Position numbers and translations under genes: made by a program
The notes under the pieces: model-generated
Told to the model about the DNA's origin: nothing
Database searches by the model: none
The model's input: only the letters and a program-made list of their open reading frames with translations
Shown: piece after piece, positions 24,656 to 32,600 of the stretch
Numbering within the stretch: position 1 is the first letter of the stretch
Layout of the letters: every line of letters starts with the position of its first letter
Source of the DNA: Pseudomonas gingeri
GTDB lineage: Bacteria; Pseudomonadota; Gammaproteobacteria; Pseudomonadales; Pseudomonadaceae
Direction: 5' to 3'
Length of the DNA: 64,000 bases
NCBI RefSeq assembly: GCF_013385425.1
Contig: NZ_JACAQA010000003.1
Span: 496,001 to 560,000, forward strand

Positions 24656-25582
24656 ATGCGTCGCTACACACTGCTTTTTGCCACGCTGTTACTGCTCTTC
24701 AGCCAATGGGCCAGCGCCGGTTATCGCATCGGCGTCAGCATTGCCCGGGTTGACGACAACTTCATGACCTATGTGCGCAATGGCCTGGAAGCCGCCGCCA
24801 AACAGGAGGGCGTGCAGATCCAGTTCGAGGATGCCCAGGGCGATGTGGTGCGTCAGCTCAACCAGGTCGAGGGCTTTCTCGGCCAGAAGGTTGATGCGGT
24901 GATCGTCCTGCCGGTGGACACCTCCGCCACCGCCAATATGACCCGCGCTGCCGTCGAGGCGAAGACCCCGTTGGTCTACGTCAACCGCCACCCGGACGAA
25001 CGTACCCTGCCCAAGGGTGTGGTCACCGTGGCGTCGAATGATATCGAGGCCGGGCAACTGCAGATGCGTTATCTGGCCGAGAAGCTGGGGGGCAAAGGCA
25101 GCCTGGCGATCATCATGGGCGACCTCGCGCAGAATGCCACCCATGACCGAACCGAGGGTGTGAAACAGGTGCTCAAGGACTATCCCGGGATCAAGATTGT
25201 CGAGCAGCAAAGTGCCGAGTGGCAGCGCAACAAAGGGATGGACCTGACCAGCAACTGGCTGTTGGCGGGCACCCACTTCGACGCCATTGTGGCCAACAAC
25301 GACGAGATGGCCATTGGCGCCGCCATGGCCTTGCAGCAGGCCGGCAAGGCCAAGGGTGAGATTGCGATTGTCGGCATCGACGGCCTGCCTGACGGCCTCG
25401 CGGCCATCAAGCGCGGGATGCTGATAGCCTCGGTCTTCCAGGACCCCAAGGCCCAGGCGACCGTGGCGGTCCAGTCGGCGATCAAGATGATCAAGGGCGA
25501 AGCGGTTGAACCGGATGTGTGGGTGCCGTTCCAGCTGATCAAGCCGGAGCAGGTGGCGATGTTTGAGCAGCACTACAAGTAG
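24656..25582 (+). CDS. Sugar/inositol-type ABC transporter periplasmic binding protein
   Basis: This 308-residue type-1 periplasmic binding protein (ribose/inositol group) has a signal peptide, MRRYTLLFATLLLLFSQWASA. Typical blocks follow: RIGVSIARVDDNFMTYV, VDAVIVLPVDTSAT, PLVYVNRHPDE, DAIVANNDEMAIGAAMAL and AIVGIDGLPDGLAAIKRG. Its partners should be an ATPase and a permease, but neither follows: a hairpin and a convergent gene come next. It probably belongs to the sigma-54-controlled dehydrogenase/isomerase unit. Start supported by AAGGAAAACCATC-ATG. Confidence 0.9.
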   Translation: MRRYTLLFATLLLLFSQWASAGYRIGVSIARVDDNFMTYVRNGLEAAAKQEGVQIQFEDAQGDVVRQLNQVEGFLGQKVDAVIVLPVDTSATANMTRAAVEAKTPLVYVNRHPDERTLPKGVVTVASNDIEAGQLQMRYLAEKLGGKGSLAIIMGDLAQNATHDRTEGVKQVLKDYPGIKIVEQQSAEWQRNKGMDLTSNWLLAGTHFDAIVANNDEMAIGAAMALQQAGKAKGEIAIVGIDGLPDGLAAIKRGMLIASVFQDPKAQATVAVQSAIKMIKGEAVEPDVWVPFQLIKPEQVAMFEQHYK

Positions 25583-25591
25583 TGTCGAATT

Positions 25592-25618
25592 GGAGGGTGG
25601 CGCAAGGCCCCCTCCTTT
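25592..25618 (+). terminator. Probable terminator after the sugar-binding protein gene
   Basis: GGAGGG (25592-25597) pairs with CCCTCC (25610-25615), followed by only TTT. The stem is strong but the T-run is short. It lies between convergent genes. Confidence 0.5.
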
Positions 25619-25621
25619 GAA

Positions 25622-26137
25622 TCACGTTCGCACTCTGCTCAAGCGCTTATGGTACAGATGCTCTGCGAAGGACCACACAGCAAAGAACGCAGCGAACGAA
25701 AATAAGAACCACGAGAAAAATTGGCCGGTTTTGTCGCTAACCAAGCGTTGCATTTTGATGCAGCTGGCTGCATCCCAACAACGCGCGGCACAGAACTCGA
25801 TGCCATTGATCCGGCATGTCAACACGTTGCCTGCAAGATGGCTCAGCTCAATGGGCTGCCCCTTGAGCAGGCCGGATCTATTGCTGAAATTGCTCAGTCT
25901 GACGACTGAAAACACCTGATAGCTCCCAGTTTCCAGGTTCTTTGTCACGAGGTCCACACCGGGGCCCCGATGATAGGCTACATGGTTGAGCGTCCCATTG
26001 AACAACTTGACTGTCTTTCCTTGAAGACCAAAATCCGAATGGGACGGAAATAGCTGAAAGGGCAAGCTGAGTATGCATAGAACCATGCAGAACAAGGCGT
26101 AGCGCCCTGCTCCATTCAACGAGCTGTACCTGATCAA
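25622..26137 (-). CDS. Hypothetical membrane protein
   Basis: The protein has 171 residues. An N-terminal hydrophobic segment (ALFCMVLCILSLPFQLF) and a C-terminal one (FFSWFLFSFAAFFAVWSF) enclose a ~100-residue extracytoplasmic domain with Cys pairs (LTCRINGIEFCAARC, ASCIKM). Family not recognised. The frame begins with TTG at 26137, and a start at an internal Met is possible. GC content is lower than in neighbouring genes. It converges with the sugar-binding-protein gene. Confidence 0.5.
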   Translation of the reverse strand: MIRYSSLNGAGRYALFCMVLCILSLPFQLFPSHSDFGLQGKTVKLFNGTLNHVAYHRGPGVDLVTKNLETGSYQVFSVVRLSNFSNRSGLLKGQPIELSHLAGNVLTCRINGIEFCAARCWDAASCIKMQRLVSDKTGQFFSWFLFSFAAFFAVWSFAEHLYHKRLSRVRT

Positions 26138-26290
26138 ATCGCATTATCCCTTGCTGAATTTATTTGACCCAACGCTTAAGCATAAGTAATGGCTAGACAA
26201 TATCAGACACAACATGGCCTACATGTGCGGCATTTGGCTTGATTCGCCTCCATCCGAAGGTCGTTCAGCAATCATTCAGTTTGATAGGAC

Positions 26291-26683
26291 TTACGAATCG
26301 AGGCGCAGACGGCTTGGCGTCGCCTGCCAGACCCTAGGCGAAAGCAGCATAACCGCGACAAGAAAGGCCACCTGAGACAGATAGAAAGACGCCAGCCACT
26401 GCTGATTCAGCGCAACGTAGTAAGTGTTATGGGCAACGTCAGCCACGATAATCGCGGCGGTCAGGGCAATGCCGGCCCTGGGCTTGATGAATAGCAGCAG
26501 CGCGGCCAACGGATCAAGGAAGGTCAACGCGCCCCAGAACACACGGCTGGCCCAGTGCGCACTTTCCCCATACCCGTAGTCCCAGAAGAATCCGTGCTGA
26601 AAGTCCGCTCGCAGGTGGTTGGCGGTGGCAACCAGCAGACAACATGCGAACAACACGCGGATGACGAAAGACAACCTGGGCAT
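26291..26683 (-). CDS. Hypothetical integral membrane protein
   Basis: The protein has 130 residues with about four hydrophobic segments (SFVIRVLFACCLLVA, VFWGALTFLDPLAALLLF, GIALTAAIIVADVA, ASFYLSQVAFLVAVMLL). The four-helix size and FLDPLAALLLFIKPRAG segment recall DoxX-like or small inner-membrane proteins, but I cannot assign a family. ATG at 26683. It is transcribed alone, between a hypothetical gene and the aldo/keto reductase. Confidence 0.6.
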   Translation of the reverse strand: MPRLSFVIRVLFACCLLVATANHLRADFQHGFFWDYGYGESAHWASRVFWGALTFLDPLAALLLFIKPRAGIALTAAIIVADVAHNTYYVALNQQWLASFYLSQVAFLVAVMLLSPRVWQATPSRLRLDS

Positions 26684-26773
26684 AGCGTGATTCGCTTGTG
26701 TGAAGTGGGCCCGACAGGATATCGGGCAATCACGCTACTTTCTCCAAGAATCGACAAGGTATTACCCGGTCAT

Positions 26774-27784
26774 TCAAAGCACCCTGCGCCCCTCCACCGG
26801 ATACCCCGGATCAGTAAAGCCATGGGTCGACGCATGCCCAGGCACAACAAGACCATCAACCAATTTCTCGTCATCAGGTCCCAGTTCCAACCCAAGTGCC
26901 TCCATGTAGCTATCCCAATGCGCCTCGGTACGCGGCCCCGCGATAGCAGCGCTGATCAGCGAGTTTCTCAACACCCAGGCGATCGCAAAGGCAATGGAAG
27001 TGGTCCCACGCTCCGCCGCATGACGGGCAATGGTCTGGGCAATTGCCAAGGACTCAGGACGCCATTCGGTCTGCTGGATACGCTTGTCGCCACGCCCGGC
27101 GCGGGTGTCCGCGGGAGGTGGTGCATCCGGTGCATATTTGCCGCTCAACACGCCACGCGCCAATGGACTGTAGGGCACGACACCCAACCCATAATTACCC
27201 GCCACCGGCAGTTGCTCGACTTCCGCCATGCGGTTGACGATGTTGTACAGCGGCTGGCTGACCACCGGCCGCTCGATGCCCAGTTGGTCGGCGATACGGA
27301 CCATTTCGGCAATGCGCCAACCGTGGAAATTGGACACACCGTAATAACGGATCTTGCCTTGGCGAATCAGATCGCCGACCGCACGAATCCCCTCCTCCAT
27401 CGGTGCGTCAGTCAAGGCACGGTGAAAATACAGGATGTCGATATAATCCGTGCCCAGGCGCTTGAGGCTGGCTTCGACGCTTTGCATGATCCACTTGCGC
27501 GACTGGCCCTGTTCGTTCGGGCCGGCGGTCGCGGACGACGGATAGCCAAACTTGGTGGCCACCACCCAACGATCACGCTGCTCGGCAATCGCACGGCCCA
27601 CCACTTCCTCTGAACGGCCGGCATGATAGGCATCGGCGCTGTCGATAAAGTTGATACCGCTGGCACCGGCCTTGTCGATGATGCGCCGGGAGGTCGCCTC
27701 GTCGGTCTCACCGCCAAACATCATGGCGCCCAGGCACAGGGGAGAAACTTTCAAGGCGCTGCGGCCCAGATAGCGGTAGTTCAT
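26774..27784 (-). CDS. Aldo/keto reductase
   Basis: This 336-residue NADPH-dependent oxidoreductase has the (beta/alpha)8 fold. The catalytic tetrad is complete: Asp48 and Tyr53 in FIDSADAYHAGRSEE, Lys78 in VVATKFG, His121 in ILYFHRAL. Substrate unknown. It lies on the same strand as, and downstream of, a LysR gene with a 123-base gap that holds an inverted repeat containing ACTCATGA (27895-27913). The same octamer occurs twice in the LysR/CMD divergent region, so the reductase is probably controlled by that LysR (inference). Confidence 0.92.
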   Translation of the reverse strand: MNYRYLGRSALKVSPLCLGAMMFGGETDEATSRRIIDKAGASGINFIDSADAYHAGRSEEVVGRAIAEQRDRWVVATKFGYPSSATAGPNEQGQSRKWIMQSVEASLKRLGTDYIDILYFHRALTDAPMEEGIRAVGDLIRQGKIRYYGVSNFHGWRIAEMVRIADQLGIERPVVSQPLYNIVNRMAEVEQLPVAGNYGLGVVPYSPLARGVLSGKYAPDAPPPADTRAGRGDKRIQQTEWRPESLAIAQTIARHAAERGTTSIAFAIAWVLRNSLISAAIAGPRTEAHWDSYMEALGLELGPDDEKLVDGLVVPGHASTHGFTDPGYPVEGRRVL

Positions 27785-27894
27785 CAGTCACCTTCCATCA
27801 GCGTTGAAACAGGATGGCCGAGCAGGTGCCCAAAGCCGTGACGTCATCCTAGTCACAAGCCGATTGATGATTAAGACCAAAAAAACGCATTCGA

Positions 27895-27913
27895 TCATGA
27901 GCCAGACTCATGA
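27895..27913. promoter_or_regulatory. Candidate operator TCATGAG-N5-CTCATGA upstream of the aldo/keto reductase
   Basis: Perfect 7-base arms flank five bases. The right arm is part of the octamer ACTCATGA, repeated at 28861-28868 and 28874-28881 in front of the LysR and CMD genes. The site overlaps the end of the LysR gene and lies 111-129 bases upstream of the reductase start. Confidence 0.5.
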
Positions 27914-28807
27914 GTCTTCGGAATAACGCAGGGCCGCGATCACCAAGGCCAGCGCCCGGGACGACTGCCGACGGCTGGGGTAGTAGATATGCAACCCGGG
28001 AAAGGTCGGAAACCAGTCTTCGAGTACCCACTGCAAGCGCCCGGCGGCGACATGGGGCGCGGCAAGGTCCTGCGGAATGAACGCCAGCCCGCAGCCGCTG
28101 AGGGCCGCTTCGAGCATCTGATAGGAACTGTTGAAGGTCAGTTGTCCCTCTACACGCACCTGCAGTTCGGTCTTGCCCTTTTTCAGTTCCCAGGGATAAC
28201 AACCGCCGTGGGTAGGCAGGCGCAGGTTAATGCAATTGTGCACGGCCAGATCTTCGGGCTTGCGCGGCGCCGAGTGAACTTGCAGGTAGGACGGTGCAGC
28301 AACGATAACCATCCGCAGATCCGGCGCGACGCGTACCGCGATCATGTCCTGGGCCACCTGATCGCCCAGGCGTACGCCAATGTCGTAGCGCTCGGCGACG
28401 ATATCGGTCAACCCGTAGTCGGTCATGATTTCAATCTTGATATCGGGATACTGCGACATGAACGGCGCCAACCTCGGCCATAGCACGCTGTTGGCCGCGT
28501 AATCGGTGGCGGTGATACGGATGGTGCCGCGCGGGCTGTCGCGTAATTCGGTGACCTCGGCCAACCCGGCATCGATCTCCTCAAAGCGCGGAGCCAGGTT
28601 GTTGTACAGCTGCTCGCCCGCCTCGGTTGGCGCCACACTACGCGTGGTGCGGGTCAGCAGACGTACGCCGAGGCGTGTCTCCAAGGCGCGGATGGTGTGG
28701 CTCAGGGCCGATTGTGAAACACCCAGCTGGGCGGCGGCGCGGGTAAAGCTGCGCTCGCGGGTCACGGCGAGAAACGCCAGCAGATCGTTGTAACTTTCCC
28801 GGGCCAT
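27908..28807 (-). CDS. LysR-family regulator
   Basis: This 299-residue regulator has an N-terminal helix-turn-helix (RERSFTRAAAQLGVSQSALSH), then TRLGVRLLTRTTRSVAPTEAGEQL. The effector domain contains the YDIGVRLGDQVAQDMIAVRV segment common to regulators of nearby redox enzymes. The ATG at 28807 follows GCAGGAACTCATCA; upstream in-frame codons lack protein character. It is divergent from the CMD-family gene and upstream of the aldo/keto reductase. A shared ACTCATGA motif near both targets suggests it controls both. Confidence 0.9.
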   Translation of the reverse strand: MARESYNDLLAFLAVTRERSFTRAAAQLGVSQSALSHTIRALETRLGVRLLTRTTRSVAPTEAGEQLYNNLAPRFEEIDAGLAEVTELRDSPRGTIRITATDYAANSVLWPRLAPFMSQYPDIKIEIMTDYGLTDIVAERYDIGVRLGDQVAQDMIAVRVAPDLRMVIVAAPSYLQVHSAPRKPEDLAVHNCINLRLPTHGGCYPWELKKGKTELQVRVEGQLTFNSSYQMLEAALSGCGLAFIPQDLAAPHVAAGRLQWVLEDWFPTFPGLHIYYPSRRQSSRALALVIAALRYSEDS

Positions 28808-28858
28808 TGATGAGTTCCTGCCATGAATAGCCGGGATTATAGCGCCATGGCCTTTCGA

Positions 28859-28881
28859 GCACTCATGAACTGCACTCATGA
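28859..28881. promoter_or_regulatory. Tandem GCACTCATGA repeats in the LysR/CMD divergent region
   Basis: GCACTCATGA occurs at 28859-28868 and again at 28872-28881, 13 bases apart. The pair also forms an ATGA-N7-TCAT dyad, the shape of a LysR box. It is 52 bases from the LysR start and about 100 from the CMD start. Confidence 0.5.
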
Positions 28882-28980
28882 CTTCATGCCGGTTGATGAC
28901 CTTAATGAATCTATCCGAGCCTCTTAACATGGGATACGGCTGCTACCGCGGCATTGCCTTTCATCCCTGGAGTCGACTCA

Positions 28981-29379
28981 ATGAAAATATTAGCCAGCGC
29001 CTTCGCCACCTTGTGTTTCTCGACCCTGGTCGGCGCCGACCAGGGCCTGCCCCGCCCCGATCCAAAACCCTCGCCGGAAGTGCTTGAAGTCACTCCCCAG
29101 CTCTACAACTACACCACCCGGTTACTCTTCGGCGAAGTCTGGAAACGCGAGGAACTGGCGCCCCGCGACCGCAGCCTGATCACCGTGGCTGCACTGATCG
29201 CCCAGGGTCAGGCCGCACAACTGCCTTTCCACCTGAACCGGGCGATGGACAACGGCCTGGCTCAAACGCAGGCGGCAGAAGTAGTGACCCACCTGGCGTT
29301 CTACGTGGGTTGGCCAAAAGCGATGTCGGCGGTGCCAGTGTTGAAGGAAGTGTTCGATACCCGGGACAAACAAGGCTGA
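28981..29379 (+). CDS. Exported carboxymuconolactone decarboxylase (CMD/AhpD-like) family protein
   Basis: This 132-residue protein has an apparent signal peptide (MKILASAFATLCFSTLVGA) and a CMD domain: PRDRSLITVAALIAQGQAAQ and EVVTHLAFYVGWPKAMSAV. The catalytic-type Glu/His of EVVTH are present, but the CxxC of AhpD peroxidoreductases is absent. It is therefore unlikely to be a thiol peroxidase partner; gamma-carboxymuconolactone decarboxylase-like chemistry or an unknown role is more likely. The ATG at 28981 follows GGAGTCGACTCA. It is divergent from LysR. Confidence 0.85.
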   Translation: MKILASAFATLCFSTLVGADQGLPRPDPKPSPEVLEVTPQLYNYTTRLLFGEVWKREELAPRDRSLITVAALIAQGQAAQLPFHLNRAMDNGLAQTQAAEVVTHLAFYVGWPKAMSAVPVLKEVFDTRDKQG

Positions 29380-29526
29380 TTGATGAATTTGCCTCACAAG
29401 GCAAAACAGGTTTGGTTGGCTAATCAATCCATTGCTCGCCCCGTATATTGATCCGGCCCAACAACCGGGCCTACCGGCCTCGGCCATTCAGGTAGACGTA
29501 ACGGACGCCCCAACGGAGAAATGAAC

Positions 29527-30351
29527 ATGACAAACGTCACAGTGGTAATTGGCGCCGGCTCCATCGGACAAGCCATCGCGCGGCGGGTCAGCGCGGGCAA
29601 GCACGTGCTGCTGGCAGACTTGCGGGAGGAGAATGCAGCGGCGGCCGCCAAGGTCCTCAGCGATGCCGGATTCGAGGTCACCACGGCGAGCGTCGATGTT
29701 TCTTCACGGGCATCGGTTGAAGCGCTGGTGCAGACCGCCACGGCCATCGGCGATATCACCGGAGTGATTCACGCCGCCGGGGTCTCGCCCTCTCAAGCGT
29801 CTCCGGCGACGATCCTGCGGGTCGATCTTTACGGCACCGCGCTGGTACTGGAAGCCTTCGGCAATGTGATCGCCAAGGGCGGTTCGGCCATCGTTATCGC
29901 CTCACAATCCGGGCACCGTTTACCCGCGCTGACACCTGAGCAGAACAAGGCTCTGGCCCTGACACCGGTCGACGAACTGCTGGCCCTGCCGATGCTGCAA
30001 CCCGATCAGGTGACCGACCCACTGAACGCCTACCAGATCTCCAAACGCGGCAACTCTCTGCGGGTCATGGCCGAAGCAGTGCGCTGGGGCAAACGCGGGG
30101 CGCGAGTCAACACCATCAGCCCGGGCATTATCTTTACCCCTCTGGCCCGGGATGAACTGTCGGGGCCGCGGGGTGAAGGCTATCGGCGCATGATCGACTC
30201 CTGCGCGGCAAAGCGCGGCGGCACGCCCGATGAAGTCGGTGCGCTCGGTGCCCTGCTGATGGGGCCGGAAGGCACTTTCATTACCGGTAGTGACTTCCTC
30301 ATGGACGGCGGGGTGACTGCCCAATACTGGTACGGCGAGCACGTCCAGTAA
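29527..30351 (+). CDS. Short-chain dehydrogenase/reductase
   Basis: This 274-residue SDR has an N-terminal nucleotide motif GAGSIGQAIA, followed by the acidic LLADLREENA that favours NAD. The catalytic Ser is in IASQSGH, and YQISK supplies Tyr and Lys (AYQISKRGNSL). A ~30-residue insertion (LPALTPEQNKALALTPVDEL) lies between Ser and Tyr, an arrangement known in several SDRs of unknown substrate. Of two ATGs six bases apart I use 29527, because GGAG is then 8 bases upstream. It converges with the TetR gene 26 bases away. Confidence 0.88.
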   Translation: MTNVTVVIGAGSIGQAIARRVSAGKHVLLADLREENAAAAAKVLSDAGFEVTTASVDVSSRASVEALVQTATAIGDITGVIHAAGVSPSQASPATILRVDLYGTALVLEAFGNVIAKGGSAIVIASQSGHRLPALTPEQNKALALTPVDELLALPMLQPDQVTDPLNAYQISKRGNSLRVMAEAVRWGKRGARVNTISPGIIFTPLARDELSGPRGEGYRRMIDSCAAKRGGTPDEVGALGALLMGPEGTFITGSDFLMDGGVTAQYWYGEHVQ

Positions 30352-30377
30352 GGTCCTGCCGACCAGGCGATATAGAC

Positions 30378-30983
30378 CTAGGCCTCCAGCGCCGAAAGAT
30401 AAAGCCGAACCATATCCTTGGCCTCCACCAGCAGCACCTGTTGCATGGCGGGCGCCTCCCCGCTGATCCGTCCCACGCCCTTGAACACGTTCAGCAGCGT
30501 CATGGCCACGGCCTTCGATTTGGCCGGGGCCAGGGACGGAATCACCTCACGCAATGCCACCTCGATACCTTCCACCATGGCCTTGCGAAACTGTTGCCGC
30601 CGGCTTTCGCTGGCCCCCGCGACATCCACCAGGTTGATGGCGAACTGACGCTCAGACTGCAGCGCGAGACTGAAGTCGATAAACGCAGAAGCCAGTTCCG
30701 ACGCTGTCATGGTGCGGGCTTGCGCGCCCAGCTCAGCGAGAGATTCAAAGGCGTGCTCGACGTAGTTCATCAACAGCGCCTCAGCCACGGACTCCTTGGT
30801 CGGAAAAAACCGGTAGAGCGAGGCAATCGCCGTCCCCGAGCGCGCAGCGATCTCCGTCATTGTCGTCGCATCAAAACCCTTTTCCGTAAACAGCTCGACC
30901 CCAGCTTCCAGAATGGCCGCCACACGAATATGCCCTTTGGCACGTTTGGGCTCCTGACCCTTGGCGATAGGTTTTGTTGACAT
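30378..30983 (-). CDS. TetR-family regulator
   Basis: This 201-residue regulator has an N-terminal helix-turn-helix: AILEAGVELFTEKGFDATTMTEIA followed by GTAIASLYRFFPTKESVAEAL, the usual TetR core. The C-terminal ligand domain is not assignable. It is divergent from the AbrB-family transporter at 31093. Two copies of an AGAGGATATCCTCT-like operator lie between them, so it probably represses itself and the transporter. ATG at 30983. Confidence 0.92.
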   Translation of the reverse strand: MSTKPIAKGQEPKRAKGHIRVAAILEAGVELFTEKGFDATTMTEIAARSGTAIASLYRFFPTKESVAEALLMNYVEHAFESLAELGAQARTMTASELASAFIDFSLALQSERQFAINLVDVAGASESRRQQFRKAMVEGIEVALREVIPSLAPAKSKAVAMTLLNVFKGVGRISGEAPAMQQVLLVEAKDMVRLYLSALEA

Positions 30984-30984
30984 A

Positions 30985-31026
30985 TGAGAGGATGTCCTTC
31001 ACTATTTTTACTAGAGGATATCCTCT
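30985..31026. promoter_or_regulatory. Probable TetR operator pair
   Basis: A perfect 14-base palindrome AGAGGATATCCTCT lies at 31013-31026. A related imperfect site TGAGAGGATGTCCTT lies at 30985-30999, immediately upstream of the TetR ATG. Centres are about 28 bases apart. Position and symmetry fit repression of the divergent TetR and transporter genes. Confidence 0.75.
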
Positions 31027-31092
31027 CATTCTAGCATCGCACCGACCCGAAGCAACGCCCAACCTCCAGTCCGGTTTCATCAAGGGGTTTCC

Positions 31093-32205
31093 ATGTCCAA
31101 CGCAGATGCTCATCTCGCCATTTCCAGAACCGGCAAGCTCGCCTCGATAGGACAGTGGAGCGTGCTCCTGGGATTGTCAGCCCTGTTCGCCCTGGCCCTG
31201 ACCTGGGTCGGCATTCCAGCTGCCTTGCTGCTCGGCCCCATGCTGGGCGCCGTCATCACCGCCATCACCTTCGTCAACACCCGGGTGCGGATTCCAGGGC
31301 TGGCCTCCGCCTTCGCCCAGGGCATTCTGGGCTGCATGATTGCCAGAACCCTGGTGCAATCGCTTGCCGGTGCCGCCATCGGCAGTTGGCCGCTGTTTGT
31401 ACTGGGCGTGATCGGTGTCGTCGTCGCCGCCGGTTTGCTGGGCTGGGGACTGACCCTCCTGCGGGTATTGCCGGGAACCACCGTTATCTGGGGGCTGAGC
31501 CCGGGCGCCGCCACGGTGATGATCCTGATGGCCGAGAACGCCGGGGCCGACGCGCAACTCGTCGCCTGCATGCAGTACACCCGCGTGATTCTGGTGGCGG
31601 TCATCGCCACGCTGATTACCCACTTCACCGGTGCCGGCGTGGTGCATGAGGTGCATTCGGTCATCTGGTTTCCGAGCATTGACTGGCTACCGCTGGCCCA
31701 GACCCTGGCCCTTGTGGTCGCCGGCCCGCTGGTCGCACGTCTGGCAAAAATACCGGTGGCCTCCCTGCTGGTGCCGATGATCGGCGGGATCTTCCTCACG
31801 CATCAGGGCTTGATCAGCATCGAGATCCCCCATTGGTTGCTGGCACTCGGTTATGCGGTTATTGGCTGGCGGATCGGCCTGCCCTTCACCCGACCACTGG
31901 TGAGGTACGCCCTGAAAGCCTTTCCGGCGATCCTCGCCAGCACCCTGGCGCTGATCGCGATCTGTGGCTGCCTGGCCCTGGTGTTCGTCTTTGCCGCCGG
32001 CATCGACCCGCTCACCGCTTACCTGGCAACCAGCCCGGGCGGCGCGGATTCCGTCGCGATCATCGCCGCTTCCAGCCACGTCGACGTGCCCTTCGTCATG
32101 ACCATGCAGATGGCGCGCTTCGGCGTGGTGCTGCTGGCCGGACCGGCAATCGCGGCCTTCATCTCCCGGCGCGTCGCCCCGACAAGCCGCGCTACCGATA
32201 GCTGA
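31093..32205 (+). CDS. AbrB-family membrane transporter
   Basis: This 370-residue integral membrane protein shows the internal duplication of the AbrB family (not the DNA-binding AbrB). Each half begins with a proline/glycine-rich helix (VGIPAALLLGPMLGAVI; IPVASLLVPMIGGIFL) and contains a signature: GLSPGAATVMILMAE in the first half, ATSPGGADSVAIIA in the second. Members are regarded as putative transporters and are often mis-annotated as ammonia monooxygenase. It is divergent from a TetR regulator with a clear operator between, as for an inducible exporter. ATG at 31093. Confidence 0.88.
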   Translation: MSNADAHLAISRTGKLASIGQWSVLLGLSALFALALTWVGIPAALLLGPMLGAVITAITFVNTRVRIPGLASAFAQGILGCMIARTLVQSLAGAAIGSWPLFVLGVIGVVVAAGLLGWGLTLLRVLPGTTVIWGLSPGAATVMILMAENAGADAQLVACMQYTRVILVAVIATLITHFTGAGVVHEVHSVIWFPSIDWLPLAQTLALVVAGPLVARLAKIPVASLLVPMIGGIFLTHQGLISIEIPHWLLALGYAVIGWRIGLPFTRPLVRYALKAFPAILASTLALIAICGCLALVFVFAAGIDPLTAYLATSPGGADSVAIIAASSHVDVPFVMTMQMARFGVVLLAGPAIAAFISRRVAPTSRATDS

Positions 32206-32245
32206 AACCAGCAACCTTTATCCATGCCCAGCCTGAAGGTGATCC

Positions 32246-32554
32246 ATGTCCATCACAGCGTTTTTTGCCGGTGTTTTTCTTTGCAATGCCCTTCCGCACA
32301 TCGCTGCCGGATTGTGCGGTCAAGTCTTTCCCACACCCTTTGCAAAACCACGAGGAAAAGGCCCCTCGTCACCCTTGGTGAATTTTCTCTGGGGTGCCTT
32401 CAATCTGCTGGTGGGCCTTGCCCTGCTGTCGAGACAGCCCGTGACTGTCGGCTTAAATTCGGAGTTCATCGCACTGATGGTCGGAGCCCTGGCGATCGGG
32501 ACTTACCTGTCCGTGCACTTCGGCAAGGTTCGTGCGCCCTCCTCCCGAGCCTGA
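32246..32554 (+). CDS. Small integral membrane protein
   Basis: The protein has 102 residues and about three hydrophobic segments (ITAFFAGVFLCNALPHIAAGL, LVNFLWGAFNLLVGLALL, FIALMVGALAIGTYLSV). CNALPHIAAGLCG and the loop FPTPFAKPRGKG are distinctive and I believe conserved in Pseudomonas, but no function is known to me. GAAGGTGATCC precedes the ATG. It follows the AbrB-type transporter by 40 bases and may be co-transcribed. Confidence 0.7.
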   Translation: MSITAFFAGVFLCNALPHIAAGLCGQVFPTPFAKPRGKGPSSPLVNFLWGAFNLLVGLALLSRQPVTVGLNSEFIALMVGALAIGTYLSVHFGKVRAPSSRA

Positions 32555-32564
32555 CCCCTGGCGT

Positions 32565-32584
32565 CGCTCTTGGCGAAAAGAGCG
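32565..32584. repeat. Hairpin between convergent genes
   Basis: CGCTCTT (32565-32571) pairs with AAGAGCG (32578-32584) around a 6-base loop, between the small membrane protein (plus) and the hydrolase (minus). No T-run follows, so terminator function is uncertain. Confidence 0.4.
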
Positions 32585-32600
32585 GTGGCGCGTCCATCGC

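Noticed and set aside
25592-25618. Riboswitch-like structure after the sugar-binding protein
   Set aside because: It is a simple hairpin between convergent genes and fits a terminator better.
31093-32205. Annotation as ammonia monooxygenase or AbrB DNA-binding protein
   Set aside because: The protein is an integral membrane duplication with the SPGGADS signature; it has neither copper-site nor swapped-hairpin DNA-binding features.
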